Shown: positions 17,066 through 25,882 of the stretch, piece by piece
How positions within the stretch are numbered: the first letter of the stretch is position 1
How the letters are laid out: each line of letters starts with the position of its first letter
Source of the DNA: 2-01-FULL-40-13 sp964433155
GTDB taxonomy: Bacteria > Patescibacteriota > Microgenomatia > UBA1406 > GWC2-37-13
Reading direction: 5' to 3'
Assembly: GCA_964433155.1 (NCBI GenBank)
Contig: CAYSQE010000002.1
Coordinates: forward strand, 1 to 64,000
DNA: 64,000 nt
Position numbers and translations under genes: made by a program
The notes under the pieces: generated by a model
The model's database searches: none
Told to the model about the DNA's origin: nothing
The model's input: only the letters and a program-made list of their open reading frames with translations

Positions 17066-17118
17066 TGAAAAAATAAAACAACCCGCCCTCCATGCAATGG
17101 ATGATTTAGACGGGTTGT
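17066..17118 (-). terminator. Intrinsic terminator of the HU gene
   Basis: On the minus strand, a stem with arms CAACCCG and CGGGTTG (+ strand 17111-17117 and 17079-17085) is followed directly by TTTTATTTTTT. It lies 11 nt after the HU stop codon. It is a canonical rho-independent terminator, with a loop of about 25 nt. Confidence 0.88.
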
Positions 17119-17128
17119 ATACAAAATA

Positions 17129-17401
17129 TTATTTGATCATTCTCTTGAGGCTTTTACCTGCGGTAAAGCCTGGTGTTTTTGTTGCTGGAATTTGAATTTC
17201 AGCTCCGGTTTGTGGATTTCTTCCTTTTCGTGCTGCTCTTCGCCTCACCATAAAAGTTCCAAAACCTGTCACCACGACCTTCTCACCTCGTTTTAATGCG
17301 TCAGATATTGATCCAAATACAGTGCCAACTGCGTCTTTGGCTGCTTTGGCTGTTAAACCTGCTTTCTTTGCAACCTGCGCGACCAAGTCTGCTTTTGTCA
17401 T
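17129..17401 (-). CDS. hup: HU-family DNA-binding protein
   Basis: 90 residues, the full HU length. MTKADLVAQVAKKAGLTAK (helices 1-2), VVTGFGTFMVRRRAARKGRNPQTGAEIQIPATKTPGF (beta arm with the RNPQTG tip and intercalating Pro) and KSLKRMIK are all standard. It compacts and bends DNA. Unlike most genes here it has a strong SD (AGGTGG, minus strand 17416-17411) about 9 nt before ATG and its own terminator, which suggests a highly expressed monocistronic gene. Confidence 0.95.
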   Translation of the reverse strand: MTKADLVAQVAKKAGLTAKAAKDAVGTVFGSISDALKRGEKVVVTGFGTFMVRRRAARKGRNPQTGAEIQIPATKTPGFTAGKSLKRMIK

Positions 17402-17645
17402 AAATTTTCACCACCTCTCATTTTAATTTTTAATGTGACGTCACCCTTGATTAAATTGATATGAAAATCTCTCTTAAATTTGTATTCAGATTTAGAAGGA
17501 AAAATCAATAAAACGCTTTCATATTAGTAACTTCTTAGCCTCTTGTCAATCTATATTTAAAACATCTTATTATAACAATCTAGATCAGATTGGAGCGTTA
17601 CGGCAGTATATTCAAAACTATTGTGTATGAAATACGTATTTGAGG

Positions 17646-19142
17646 CTATATTTTTGTCGTCTGTTCCGTCCTAAATTCTCGAATTACGGTTACTTTAATC
17701 TGTCCAGGAAATACGTCGAACTTTTTCTCAAGCTCTTCTTTAATCTTTTCCGCCAAGACAGTCGCCTCATCATCTGTGATCTCTTCTGGTTTTACCACAA
17801 CACGAAGCTCTCGTCCAGCCTGTAAAGCATAAGCCTCTCTTACGCCCTTTTTGGTTTTGGCAGCGTCCTCAATCGTCTTAATTCTTTTCAAATATTGTTC
17901 GAAGTCTTCATGGCGAGCCCCCGGGCGACCACCTGAGACCGCATCAGAGATGTAGACGATTACAGCTTCAGATGAGGGAAAAGGAATGTCTTCATGATGA
18001 GCGGCGACGCAGTCGACGATTTTTTGCGGAAAACGGTATTTTTTCAATAGCTCTACCCCAAGCTCAACGTGTGATCCTTCCTTGTCTGTTACAACTTTTC
18101 CAATATCGTGCAAAAGGCAACCAAGTTTAACGATGTTGACGTCTGCTTTGAGCTCATGAGCCAAAGCAATACCTATTCTTGTTTCCTCAAGTGTGTGTAG
18201 AATCATATTTTGGCCGTAGGAATAGCGATATTTAAATTTACCAAGCAAGTGAATAATTTCTGAGGGAAGATTGAATACGCCGACTTTATGAGCAAGCTCT
18301 TCTCCTGCTTTAAAGATTATTTTATTAATCTCTTCTTGCGTTTTTTTCACAATCTCTTCAATTCTTTCTGGTTGAATCCTTCCATCTTTGATAAGCCGCT
18401 CAAGCGAAAGCTTGGCAACTTCTCGTTTGATCGCATCAAATGAGGAAAGGCGTATAACTCCCTCTTCCTCAAGATCCACATCCACTCCGGTTGCCAACTC
18501 AAAAGCGCGGATATTTCGGCCGTCTTTGCCAATGATCCTACCCTTAAAGTCCTCGCTGGGAAGATGTATGACAGATAAAGTGTATTCGGTAACATAGTCT
18601 GTCGCCCCATACCTCATCGAGTCGACTAAAAGTTCTTTAGCCTTGTCTTCGATTTTTTGTTTAATTTCTTCCTCGTTTTGTTTGATGCGTTTTGCGATAT
18701 CTGCTTTGAGTCTTTCTTCCCATCCCTGAAGAAGCAATTGCTTTGCTTGGTCTTTGGTAAGTTGAGCAACTTTTTCTAATTTTTGTAAAATCGCCTCCCT
18801 TTTTTCCTCCAAATCCTTCTTTAATTCACTTATTTTTTGTTTCTCTTTATCGGAGAAGGCTTTTTCGCGACCAAGATAGTTTTCTTTTTCTGAAAGTTCC
18901 TGCTCTCGCCTCATCAACCGTTTCTCTATCTCTAGACTTTCTTGCATTGTTTTTCGCGCTTCAATTTCTGCTTCCTGTTTTATCCTGAGAGCTTCTTCGT
19001 TGGCCTTAAGCACTATTTCTTTTGCGTCTTGTTTTACTCCTATATCTTCCTGCCGTGTTTCTTTTTTAACCTCTTTTTGTGCCTCCTGTAGTTCTTCACG
19101 CAGTATCTTCCTGATGAGGTTTTTTAAATCTAAATCTAACAT
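17646..19142 (-). CDS. rny: Ribonuclease Y (soluble form)
   Basis: 498 residues: a long charged coiled coil (about 20-170), a KH domain (GRIIGKDGRNIRAFELATGVD, 201-221), and an HD domain (LLHDIGK, His345-Asp346, then AAHHED). RNase Y starts mRNA decay in many bacteria lacking RNase E. The usual N-terminal transmembrane anchor is missing: residues 1-20 (MLDLDLKNLIRKILREELQE) are amphipathic and charged. The enzyme may be cytosolic, or anchored by an amphipathic helix. Confidence 0.95.
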   Translation of the reverse strand: MLDLDLKNLIRKILREELQEAQKEVKKETRQEDIGVKQDAKEIVLKANEEALRIKQEAEIEARKTMQESLEIEKRLMRREQELSEKENYLGREKAFSDKEKQKISELKKDLEEKREAILQKLEKVAQLTKDQAKQLLLQGWEERLKADIAKRIKQNEEEIKQKIEDKAKELLVDSMRYGATDYVTEYTLSVIHLPSEDFKGRIIGKDGRNIRAFELATGVDVDLEEEGVIRLSSFDAIKREVAKLSLERLIKDGRIQPERIEEIVKKTQEEINKIIFKAGEELAHKVGVFNLPSEIIHLLGKFKYRYSYGQNMILHTLEETRIGIALAHELKADVNIVKLGCLLHDIGKVVTDKEGSHVELGVELLKKYRFPQKIVDCVAAHHEDIPFPSSEAVIVYISDAVSGGRPGARHEDFEQYLKRIKTIEDAAKTKKGVREAYALQAGRELRVVVKPEEITDDEATVLAEKIKEELEKKFDVFPGQIKVTVIREFRTEQTTKI

Positions 19143-19357
19143 ATTTATATCTTTATGCTATAAAGAAGGTTGTTATCGCAGTCTTCGCTCTTTTCACGCG
19201 CAAGACCAATATATCAAAACCACCCTATTTCCGCGCGCTTATTACCGAGGGAATATGTAGAGAAAGTGAATAACTCATTGCGATAAACTAATAAGTTTGC
19301 TAAATTCTAAATTACCTTCTTAAAGCAAAATTGTTAATAACTCTATTTTACTCCTTC

Positions 19358-19383
19358 TCCCCAATTTCTGCAAATGGAAATTA
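19358..19383. repeat. Direct repeat, copy 1 (flanks a 2.4-kb segment)
   Basis: CCCAATTTCTGCAAATGGAA, continuing ATT, at 19359-19381. It matches the copy at 21761-21783 at 21 of 23 positions in the same orientation. The repeat is itself an imperfect palindrome (AATTTC/GAAATT). It overlaps the 3' end of the C45 acyltransferase gene. Confidence 0.55.
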
Positions 19384-20427
19384 GTTTTCAACTGAAACGC
19401 TTTCTTTAAGGAGAGGAGCAAAAATAATAGAATATTTGTTTCGAGTAAGATCTAAAGTAAGTATCCAAAGAGTAATAGTGTCGCGATCTTTATCTCTCCA
19501 GTTTTGCAATGTCGGTTGCCTATTTAGTAAAGAAACCATTGATGCTAATTTCATATTTTTATAGCTATCTATCAAATGTGCTTCTAAATAATGATACCGA
19601 GGGAATGATGTATCTCTGGTAGTCTTATCAAATATTTGTGCGTTACTTGATATGAGTGAGGGGTGGTTAAAATGGTTTGTAGCAATGTTAAAGTTATTTG
19701 ATTTTCTAGTATAAACTCCTTTTTCTAACGATTTTTCCACCACTGCTAAATCACCACTCCTATCTGCAATAGTAAATAGATGAGAATTTGCAGTAGGAAT
19801 TTTCTCTAGCATTTCTATCGCTTCATGCGTTGTTTTACATGTTTCTGCAACTAACTGCACAACATGAGGAGAAACTAAACCAAGTCCACTTTTTTTACCA
19901 GGCGCTCCATTTAAACCTACATACAATCCATGTTCATTCCAAGCATCTTCAATAAATAACATAAACTTTGATTTATCTGCTTTCTCACCTCTTTTCCACG
20001 TCCCCATATCAGATATTCCGATAAAATTATTTGCAGATGTATCTTTGTAGTCGTAATGTAGAACCTTTGAATGTTTTTCCGATGATTCACGCCAATCATA
20101 GTTTCTTCCGACAAAAACACCATGATTATTATTCACGGCAAAAGCAGAACATTTATTAGCTGCAATTTTATCAGCAGCTGAGATAAATATGGTTAAACTA
20201 ATTTTGAATATCCTATCTTTATTTATGTTTAATCCTTTCGAAAGACCTGCTAAAAATTCCAAATGCTTGGGATAAAATTTTTCATATACCTTTAATTGTT
20301 GAGGATAATATATGTCAGCATGCGGAGGCAAATATGAGTAAGTCTGTCCCCATTTTTTGTAAAGTTCTCCAACTTGTTCACCTATTTCTTTATGAGATCC
20401 TTTAAATTTTAAAATTCTATCGTCCAT
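19381..20427 (-). CDS. C45-family autoproteolytic acyltransferase/hydrolase
   Basis: 348 residues. The opening FKGSHKEIGEQVGELY and the block NKCSAFAVNNNHGVFVGRNYDWRE identify peptidase family C45 (acyl-CoA:6-APA acyltransferase-like Ntn hydrolases). Cys in KCSAF would become the N-terminal nucleophile after self-cleavage. Related enzymes hydrolyse or transfer acyl groups on amides such as antibiotics or peptides. Nothing nearby defines the substrate. It lies inside a segment bounded by a 23-bp direct repeat, together with a toxin-antitoxin pair and a broken methyltransferase. Confidence 0.8.
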   Translation of the reverse strand: MDDRILKFKGSHKEIGEQVGELYKKWGQTYSYLPPHADIYYPQQLKVYEKFYPKHLEFLAGLSKGLNINKDRIFKISLTIFISAADKIAANKCSAFAVNNNHGVFVGRNYDWRESSEKHSKVLHYDYKDTSANNFIGISDMGTWKRGEKADKSKFMLFIEDAWNEHGLYVGLNGAPGKKSGLGLVSPHVVQLVAETCKTTHEAIEMLEKIPTANSHLFTIADRSGDLAVVEKSLEKGVYTRKSNNFNIATNHFNHPSLISSNAQIFDKTTRDTSFPRYHYLEAHLIDSYKNMKLASMVSLLNRQPTLQNWRDKDRDTITLWILTLDLTRNKYSIIFAPLLKESVSVEN

Positions 20428-20459
20428 AGCGTTTATTTTATCATGTTACAATAGTCTTT

Positions 20460-20810
20460 ATGACTAAAGTTTACTACTACATTAATCAAAAAGATGAAAG
20501 TCCTGTTAAAGATTTTATTGAATCTCTCCCAGAAACACAAAGAGCTAAAGTCTTTAGAATATTTCAAGTAATCCATGAATATGGAATACAATCTATTCCT
20601 AGACATGTAAAAAAATTGCAAGGATTTCCTCTCTGGGAAATTAGAATTCTTGGCGCTGATAATATTAGAATAATTTATATTATGACTCATGGAGATACTC
20701 TATTAGCACTACATGGATTTATTAAAAAGACACAAAAAACACCAAAGAGAGAAATTGAGACTGCCATAAACAGATATAATGAATGGTTAAAAACGTCAAG
20801 GCCCACTTGA
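20460..20810 (+). CDS. higB: HigB/RelE-like toxin (Gp49 family)
   Basis: 116 residues of the phage-derived Gp49-like/HigB type (PF05973). KDFIESLPETQRAKVFRIFQVI, VKKLQGFPLWEIRIL, NIRIIYIM and HGFIKKTQKTPKREIETAINR are the standard blocks. It is probably a ribosome-dependent mRNA interferase. The toxin precedes the antitoxin, the usual HigBA order. An extended -10 (TGTTACAAT, box 20447-20452) ends 7 nt before the ATG. Confidence 0.9.
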   Translation: MTKVYYYINQKDESPVKDFIESLPETQRAKVFRIFQVIHEYGIQSIPRHVKKLQGFPLWEIRILGADNIRIIYIMTHGDTLLALHGFIKKTQKTPKREIETAINRYNEWLKTSRPT

Positions 20811-20837
20811 CAGAATGATATCATATAAGATATCATT
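20807..20837 (+). promoter_or_regulatory. Internal antitoxin promoter with palindromic operator
   Basis: TTGACA (20807-20812) overlaps the higB stop codon, and TATCAT (20831-20836) follows at 18 bp. Between and over the -10 lies the inverted repeat AATGATATC-N6-GATATCATT (20814-20837). The higA ATG is at 20844, so this message would have almost no leader. It should allow antitoxin-only transcription that HigA represses. Confidence 0.65.
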
Positions 20838-20843
20838 AAAGAT

Positions 20844-21131
20844 ATGAAAAACAATCTAATGTATTCTTTTGAAGACCATTTAAAGGAACAACTTAAAAAC
20901 CCTAGATTTAAAAAGGCCTGGGAAGAATCAGAAGCTGAATATATTTTAGCAGCCAAACTTATTGAAAAAAGACTTAAAAATAAAATGTCTCAAAGAACCT
21001 TAGCTAAAAAAGTAAAAACCACCCAAGCAGTCATCTCGAGAATCGAAACAATGAGTGCAAATCCTTCCCTAAATCTTCTTAAAAGAATCGCCTCGGTCCT
21101 AGGCACAAAACTCTCTCTTAACTTCAAATAA
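20844..21131 (+). CDS. higA: HigA-like XRE-family antitoxin
   Basis: 95 residues. A helix-turn-helix of the XRE/Cro type fills the C-terminal half (MSQRTLAKKVKTTQAVISRIET, then PSLNLLKRIASVLG). The N-terminal part (FEDHLKEQLKNPRFKKAWEE) is typical of HigA-like antitoxins. It should bind HigB and repress the locus through the palindrome just upstream. Confidence 0.9.
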   Translation: MKNNLMYSFEDHLKEQLKNPRFKKAWEESEAEYILAAKLIEKRLKNKMSQRTLAKKVKTTQAVISRIETMSANPSLNLLKRIASVLGTKLSLNFK

Positions 21132-21148
21132 ATAGTAAAATAATTAGA

Positions 21149-21746
21149 ATGAATAAATCTGATTATTTCATTAATAAAAATAGAGCTCATTGGGACGAGT
21201 TGACAGAGGTTCATGTGAAATCAAAGTTTTATAATGTGCAAAGTTTTAAAAATGGCAAGTCTACAATTCATCAACTTGAAATTGATGAAATAGGAAATGT
21301 CAGAGGAAAAACTTTACTTCACTTTATGTTGGTTGCCCGAACTTATTCGATGGTCAAAAGTTATTAGTCATTTCTTAAAACCTGGAGGAATTTTTTATAT
21401 TCGCGATGATCATCCAGTAGCTGTAATGATAGATGATAATCTCAAGGCCTCTCGCAATTATTTTCATGAAGAAAAACCAATCATTGATAAACCGCGAGGT
21501 TCTTATGCATATTCTAATGACGATCCTATTATAACTACAGAGTCTTGTGAATGGCATCATGGTATGAGCGATATTATCGGTTCATTATTGCGCGCCGGGT
21601 TAACATTAGATTTCTTTCACGAATTCCCATACACTGGATTTGAACGATATAAAAAATTAATGTTTCAAGATTCTGACGGATGGTTCAAATTTAAAGATAA
21701 AAATATTAAGATTCCACTGATGTTCTCGTTAAAAGCTACAAAGTAG
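21149..21746 (+). pseudogene. Broken SAM-dependent methyltransferase
   Basis: The 5' part (frame 1, 21149-21367) encodes NRAHWDELTEVHVKS...IGNVRGKTLLHF, the known N-terminus of a SAM methyltransferase just up to motif I. The 3' part (frame 2, to 21746) resumes at CWLPELIRWSKVISHFLKPGGIFYIRDDHPV, a motif well downstream. The GxGxG loop and motifs II-III are missing, so about 80 codons have been deleted near 21330, with a change of frame. It is almost surely non-functional. Confidence 0.85.
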
Positions 21747-21760
21747 CTTTATTCTCACAG

Positions 21761-21783
21761 CCCAAATTCTGCAAATAGAAATT
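21761..21783. repeat. Direct repeat, copy 2
   Basis: CCCAAATTCTGCAAATAGAA, continuing ATT, is the partner of 19359-19381. It lies in the gap between the broken methyltransferase and the 3' end of the PIN toxin gene. Together the copies bound C45 acyltransferase, higBA and the methyltransferase remnant. Confidence 0.55.
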
Positions 21784-22212
21784 TTATTTTGCTTTTAATA
21801 TTTGGAGAAACTTTTTGGGTGTAACAATCTTTACTTCTCCTACTTTTTTCAAAGTCAGCAGATCTTTGTCGCCCGTTACGAGATAATCTGTATTTCCAAT
21901 TACAGCATACGTAATGAGGTAATTATCCTTTATGTCTCGCACTGTGGAGGGTAATCTTACTGATAATGCGGGAATTATGTGGGCTATTTCAGCAATGGAT
22001 TTGATAAACTGATTCGCATCTTCGTTTGTAATTCTCTTAGATAGATATTTTTTGCGAGCAATTGCATTTGAGAATTCCTCAACTATTTCTTGAGAAATAA
22101 GCAGTGCAAATTTTCTTTTGAATGCAGCATCAATAATTTGAGTAATTGTATCTCTATCTGAAGAAGGTAAAAGAAAACTAATAAAAACGTTTGTATCAAA
22201 TAAAACTCGCAT
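21784..22212 (-). CDS. PIN-domain toxin (PF13470 type)
   Basis: 142 residues: VLFDTNVFISFLL carries the first catalytic Asp, FSNAIARKKY the Glu, and RDIKDNYLITYAVIGNTDYLVTGDKDLL the remaining acidic residues. It ends VTPKKFLQIL, typical of the 'toxin component, PIN family'. It is probably a site-specific RNase. The antitoxin gene ends 13 nt upstream in the same direction. Confidence 0.88.
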   Translation of the reverse strand: MRVLFDTNVFISFLLPSSDRDTITQIIDAAFKRKFALLISQEIVEEFSNAIARKKYLSKRITNEDANQFIKSIAEIAHIIPALSVRLPSTVRDIKDNYLITYAVIGNTDYLVTGDKDLLTLKKVGEVKIVTPKKFLQILKAK

Positions 22213-22225
22213 AGAACTATCTTAA

Positions 22226-22561
22226 TTATTTTTCAAATCGAATCTTGCCTTCCTTCACCATATCTTCTATAATTTCGCGAGAGAATCTATCTGCCAAGAC
22301 ATCAGCTTGCTTGGGCGTAAGATCTTTATTTCGCTCACTAACTCTTTTTTGCAAGGCTTTCAACTGTTCGAGTGCTGTGCGTCTTTTTATTTCTTCTTTA
22401 ACTTTTTTTATACTCTCATACTCATTAAAAGATATAACAGCCACCCTTGGTTTACCTCTATTTTCCACAATCACATCATTCTTCTCTTTTATAACCCACT
22501 TCATTACCGTTCCAAATTTATTCTTTGCTTCACTTGCTGAAACAGTTTTTGGTTCTTGCAT
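22226..22561 (-). CDS. Phd/YefM-family antitoxin
   Basis: 111 residues. VSASEAKNKFGTVMKWVIKEKNDVIVENRGKPRVAVISFNEYE is the Phd/YefM DNA-binding fold, and the C-terminal helical half (TALEQLKALQKRVSERNKDL) would neutralise the PIN toxin. It has an unusually strong promoter carrying a palindrome that it probably binds. Confidence 0.88.
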   Translation of the reverse strand: MQEPKTVSASEAKNKFGTVMKWVIKEKNDVIVENRGKPRVAVISFNEYESIKKVKEEIKRRTALEQLKALQKRVSERNKDLTPKQADVLADRFSREIIEDMVKEGKIRFEK

Positions 22562-22595
22562 ATTGACAAATCAACTATTAACCAACATATTAGCC

Positions 22596-22624
22596 ATTAT
22601 ATTAGCTAATATATAGCATGTCAA
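22596..22624 (-). promoter_or_regulatory. Consensus promoter and operator of the PIN/Phd module
   Basis: On the minus strand TTGACA (22624-22619), a 17-bp spacer and TATAAT (22601-22596) make a perfect sigma-70 consensus. The 16-bp palindrome TATATTAGCTAATATA (22598-22613) fills the spacer and overlaps the -10. A further GCTAATAT lies downstream as a half-site. This is what an autorepressed toxin-antitoxin promoter should look like. Confidence 0.85.
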
Positions 22625-22750
22625 GTAGAAGTTGTATAGTTATAATCTATGGCATACATTGCGTTCTATCACATTCAAAAACTGGCGACGCCGTATTAGT
22701 GGAAAAGAAAAATGGCAAGCGCAAGTTATGAAAAGAAAGGTTAAACTTAG

Positions 22751-23539
22751 TTAGCTGCTCGCACTTGTGTAATATCGAAGCGCAAACTTCCAGAATTTAC
22801 GGGAAAGTAAGAGGAACAGTAATGAAGCAGAAATGAGTAATACTGTATCTATAACAGTTAGTTTATGCAGTATCACCTTTGTTGGCACAACAAGAACCAG
22901 AAAGTATGGTAAAAGAGGTAAAACAAAACTTTTGAGCGTCCTAAACATTTCTGGCGGAAACCGTGCTAGATCATTGAAATGATATAAAAGGTAAACAAGA
23001 TTTGATAGACGACTGTGCCAAATGGTTAATGTCATTACGGTGAACCAAATTGAATATAAAAGAAGTAGTCCAAAAACTGATAATCCAGTAAAAACTAAAA
23101 CATTACTTACTGTGACCTTGATAGCTTCATTATGAAGTAGGTATAGTACGACTGTTAAACCCATAATAATGCGTGTTACCTGCCAGTATGCGATGGTCCC
23201 CGTACTCACCAAAAACTGAGAATCAACCGGTTTTAGTAAAATACTATCTAGTTGGCCAAAATGAACGGTGTTTGCTAAATGATCAAAGTTGCGCGAAAAA
23301 AACATATGGAAAAATCCCCCAATTACAATATTGTAAAATCCCATCAGTATGAGAAGCTCTTCTCGCTTCCATCCATGGATTTCAGGTGTCTTTGCGGTAA
23401 GAAGAATAATTAAAAGGAAGGAGAAAGCTCCCCACAAAGTACTGGTAAATATACTAGTCAAAAAATTTTCTCTATATGTTACCAACTGGGTAAAGTTAAG
23501 TTTGAGTAGAGTCTTATAGATTGCAAGATATTGTTTCAT
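22751..23539 (-). CDS. ABC-2 type transporter permease (COG3694-like)
   Basis: 262 residues, six membrane helices. NFTQLVTYRENFLTSIFTSTLWGAFSFLL at the N-terminus and NFDHLANTVHFGQLDSILLKPVDSQFLV are typical of the COG3694 ABC-2 permease. The gene is last in an ATPase-permease-permease operon, one nt after the second permease. With the ATPase gene interrupted, this exporter may be non-functional. Confidence 0.85.
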   Translation of the reverse strand: MKQYLAIYKTLLKLNFTQLVTYRENFLTSIFTSTLWGAFSFLLIILLTAKTPEIHGWKREELLILMGFYNIVIGGFFHMFFSRNFDHLANTVHFGQLDSILLKPVDSQFLVSTGTIAYWQVTRIIMGLTVVLYLLHNEAIKVTVSNVLVFTGLSVFGLLLLYSIWFTVMTLTIWHSRLSNLVYLLYHFNDLARFPPEMFRTLKSFVLPLLPYFLVLVVPTKVILHKLTVIDTVLLISASLLFLLLSRKFWKFALRYYTSASS

Positions 23540-23540
23540 A

Positions 23541-24338
23541 TTATTGTCCTACAGCACTAAATTTCTTCACGCCAGTCTTCCATAGATATTTATAGAAGAA
23601 CACAAAGAGAGTTAGCCAAAATACTTGGATGAGAATAACTTGTACAAACTGTAAAGTATTCAATCTACCCTCTACTGCAATTATCGGATAATAAATTATC
23701 CCGGCAAAAGGCAAAAATGATGCAATTTTTGCAACAATCGGATACATTAAATCAATAGGCATCAAGTAACCCCCAAAAATGAGTAAAATAACTTCATTCA
23801 AAAAAAATAAGCTCCAGATTTCAGTCATCCAAAATGCCATAATTCCTAAAATCATTTTGTAGGTAAAAGAAAGCATGTAGGCAAGTACAATTATGATCAG
23901 ACTTGGTAATATATTAGAGATCGTCAAATTTAGATTTACCAAATGATTGAATTTAAAAAAAATTACTATAAGAATTATTATTCCAAAACCCCCTTGAATG
24001 ATTCGCCAAGGTAACTCTTCGTAAAACTTTGCCCAGTAGTATGAAAATGGTTTCATCAAATATTTAACCAAACCTCCTTTTTGTATATCAAGTTCGGCGA
24101 TATCTTCCTCATGATGGGTAATAAGCGTAGATCCGACTACTATGAGCATAAAGTAATAAGAAGCCATTGCAGGAAAAGTCCAACCTCCTTCAAGTACTTT
24201 TTGTTCTTTAAAAGCGCCGCTCCAAAAAAGTGCGAATAAGATTGGCTCAAAGAGTGAAACTAAAAACCACACAAAAATTCTCGATTTAAACTCGAGCACT
24301 TGTTCAAAGTGAAGGGTAAAAATTGTTACGAGTCTCAT
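23541..24338 (-). CDS. ABC-2 type transporter permease (COG4587-like)
   Basis: 265 residues, six helices. FEQVLEFKSRIFVWFLVSLFEPILFALFWSGAF and ELDIQKGGLVKYLMKPFSYYWAKFYEELPWRI are characteristic of the COG4587 partner permease. The start overlaps the ATPase stop (ATGA, 24335-24338), so coupled translation with the ATPase is expected. Confidence 0.85.
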   Translation of the reverse strand: MRLVTIFTLHFEQVLEFKSRIFVWFLVSLFEPILFALFWSGAFKEQKVLEGGWTFPAMASYYFMLIVVGSTLITHHEEDIAELDIQKGGLVKYLMKPFSYYWAKFYEELPWRIIQGGFGIIILIVIFFKFNHLVNLNLTISNILPSLIIIVLAYMLSFTYKMILGIMAFWMTEIWSLFFLNEVILLIFGGYLMPIDLMYPIVAKIASFLPFAGIIYYPIIAVEGRLNTLQFVQVILIQVFWLTLFVFFYKYLWKTGVKKFSAVGQ

Positions 24339-25315
24339 GTTTTTTTGGTCGTAAAAATGTGACGAATGATGGTTTCAATATCTGGATCTTCAATGTTGAC
24401 ATCTTCAACTCTATTGTCCTCAAAAATTCTTCCCGCTACCTCATGTGACTTCTCAATAGGTACCGCAATTTTTATCTTCGTTTCATCGTGTTCTTTAATC
24501 TCCCCAAACTTATGAAATTCTTTGGTATTAATAGAGTTTTTAAAAAAAACCGTTATAAGTTTATTTTTTGTGTATTTCTTAATGATTTCTTCCAAAGTGC
24601 CATCGTACAGAATTTTTCCGTGATCAATAATAATAACTCGCTTACACAACTCTTCAACATCTCCCATATAGTGACTTGTTAAAATGATCGTTGCATTAAA
24701 ACGCACGTTATATTCTTTAATAAATTTGCGAAGATTTTTTTGCATCACGACATCTAACCCTATAGTTGGCTCATCCAGAAAAAGAACTTTAGGAGAATGG
24801 ATCAATGCCGCTATTAATTCACACTTCATTCGCTGCCCCAACGAAAGTTTTCGAACTTGAACATGCAAAACATCTTTTACCTCAAGAAGATCTGTCAGCT
24901 CCTCAATGGCTTTCTTAAACTTATCCTCAGATATTTGATAAATTTCTTTATTTAAAAGAAACGATTCATATGCTGGTAAATCCCACCAGAGCTGATTTTT
25001 TTGTCCCATCACAAGAGAGATCTGCCTCAAGAATTCATTTTTTCTATCAAATGGTTTATAACCTAAAACAGAAACGTGTCCATCAGTTGGATATAATAGT
25101 CCTTATAAACATTTCAAAGTCGTTGTTTTACCGGCTCCGTTTGGTCCAATAAATCCGACCAGTTCACCCTCTCCAATTGAGAAGGAAATATTATCTACTG
25201 CCTTTGAGTTATAATGTTTACGATAAAATAACGATTTTAGAGAACCAAATACTCCAGGTTCTTTCTGATAAATACGAAAATATTTTGTAAGTTTTTTGAC
25301 CTCTATTATCTTCAT
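24335..25315 (-). pseudogene. ABC transporter ATPase interrupted by one in-frame TAA
   Basis: A single frame of 327 codons covers a complete ATPase of the ABC-2 export type: Walker A GPNGAGKTT, signature LSLGQR, Walker B VLFLDEP and the switch His in LTSHYMGD. It is broken only by TAA at 25105-25103, right after KTTTLKCL, where relatives have Ser (SGLLYPTDG). A TCA-to-TAA change explains it. The frame otherwise shows no decay. It may be a recent nonsense mutation, a sequencing error or population variant, or readthrough. Re-initiation at ATG 25030 would give a protein without Walker A. Confidence 0.85.
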
Positions 25316-25367
25316 ATATAAAGCATTATAGCAACAATAGTCATATCTACTTTGCTAAAATTATGGA

Positions 25368-25838
25368 ATGATTAATTTGAACGATTTAATTGCGTTTAAA
25401 AATGAAGCGGATAAGGCTGGATATGAGCAAGATAAACCAAAACACATGAAACAAGAGAAATACGGATCAACGACTATCTGGTATAAGCGGGGGAACTGGA
25501 AAATGCATGACAATTTTTTTGGCGGCGAACCGTATGGGGGAAGATCGGTAATTTATTATAAAAATAAACCTGTTCATATTACTGTCTATTATGGAAATGT
25601 CGATTAAAGTCTTAACCCCAACGATCTCTATCCGTTTTTAAGAAAAGCGTTACGTGCATCTAAGGATAAGATGTTTAGAGGACCTAAGAGTTTTAGAGAC
25701 GGAGATTTTTTGTATCAAAGAAACTATAAAGGAACTATTAAAGACTTTGTCTTAGAAGAAAAAATATATCAAAAGAAAAAACTTGTCTATCAAGCACGAT
25801 TTATGGGTGGATTGGTAGATCAAAGAAGAGGCTATTAA
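25368..25838 (+). pseudogene. DUF5680 protein interrupted by one in-frame TAA
   Basis: The first 79 codons (LIAFKNEADKAGY...FFGGEPYGGRSVIYYKNKP) match the DUF5680 opening. After TAA (25605-25607) the same frame stays open for another 76 codons (SLNPNDLYPFLRKALRAS...), a plausible continuation of the same domain, and stops at 25836-25838. One base change (probably AAA to TAA) is enough. TAAAAT at 25356-25361 ends 6 nt before the ATG, so the promoter seems intact. Confidence 0.75.
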
Positions 25839-25882
25839 ATTCAATCCAATCGATTAATTGATTGGACTTTTGAGAGTGGACT

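Noticed and set aside
22650..22747. Possible short gene remnant downstream of a TATAAT in the gap between the Phd antitoxin promoter and the ABC permease
   Set aside because: Two frames give short basic peptides (17 and about 35 codons) but neither resembles a family; too little to call a pseudogene.
24335..25607. Genetic recoding of TAA as a sense codon
   Set aside because: TAA ends many intact genes in this window (for example smpB, msrA and the EndoQ-family gene), so two interrupted genes do not support reassignment.
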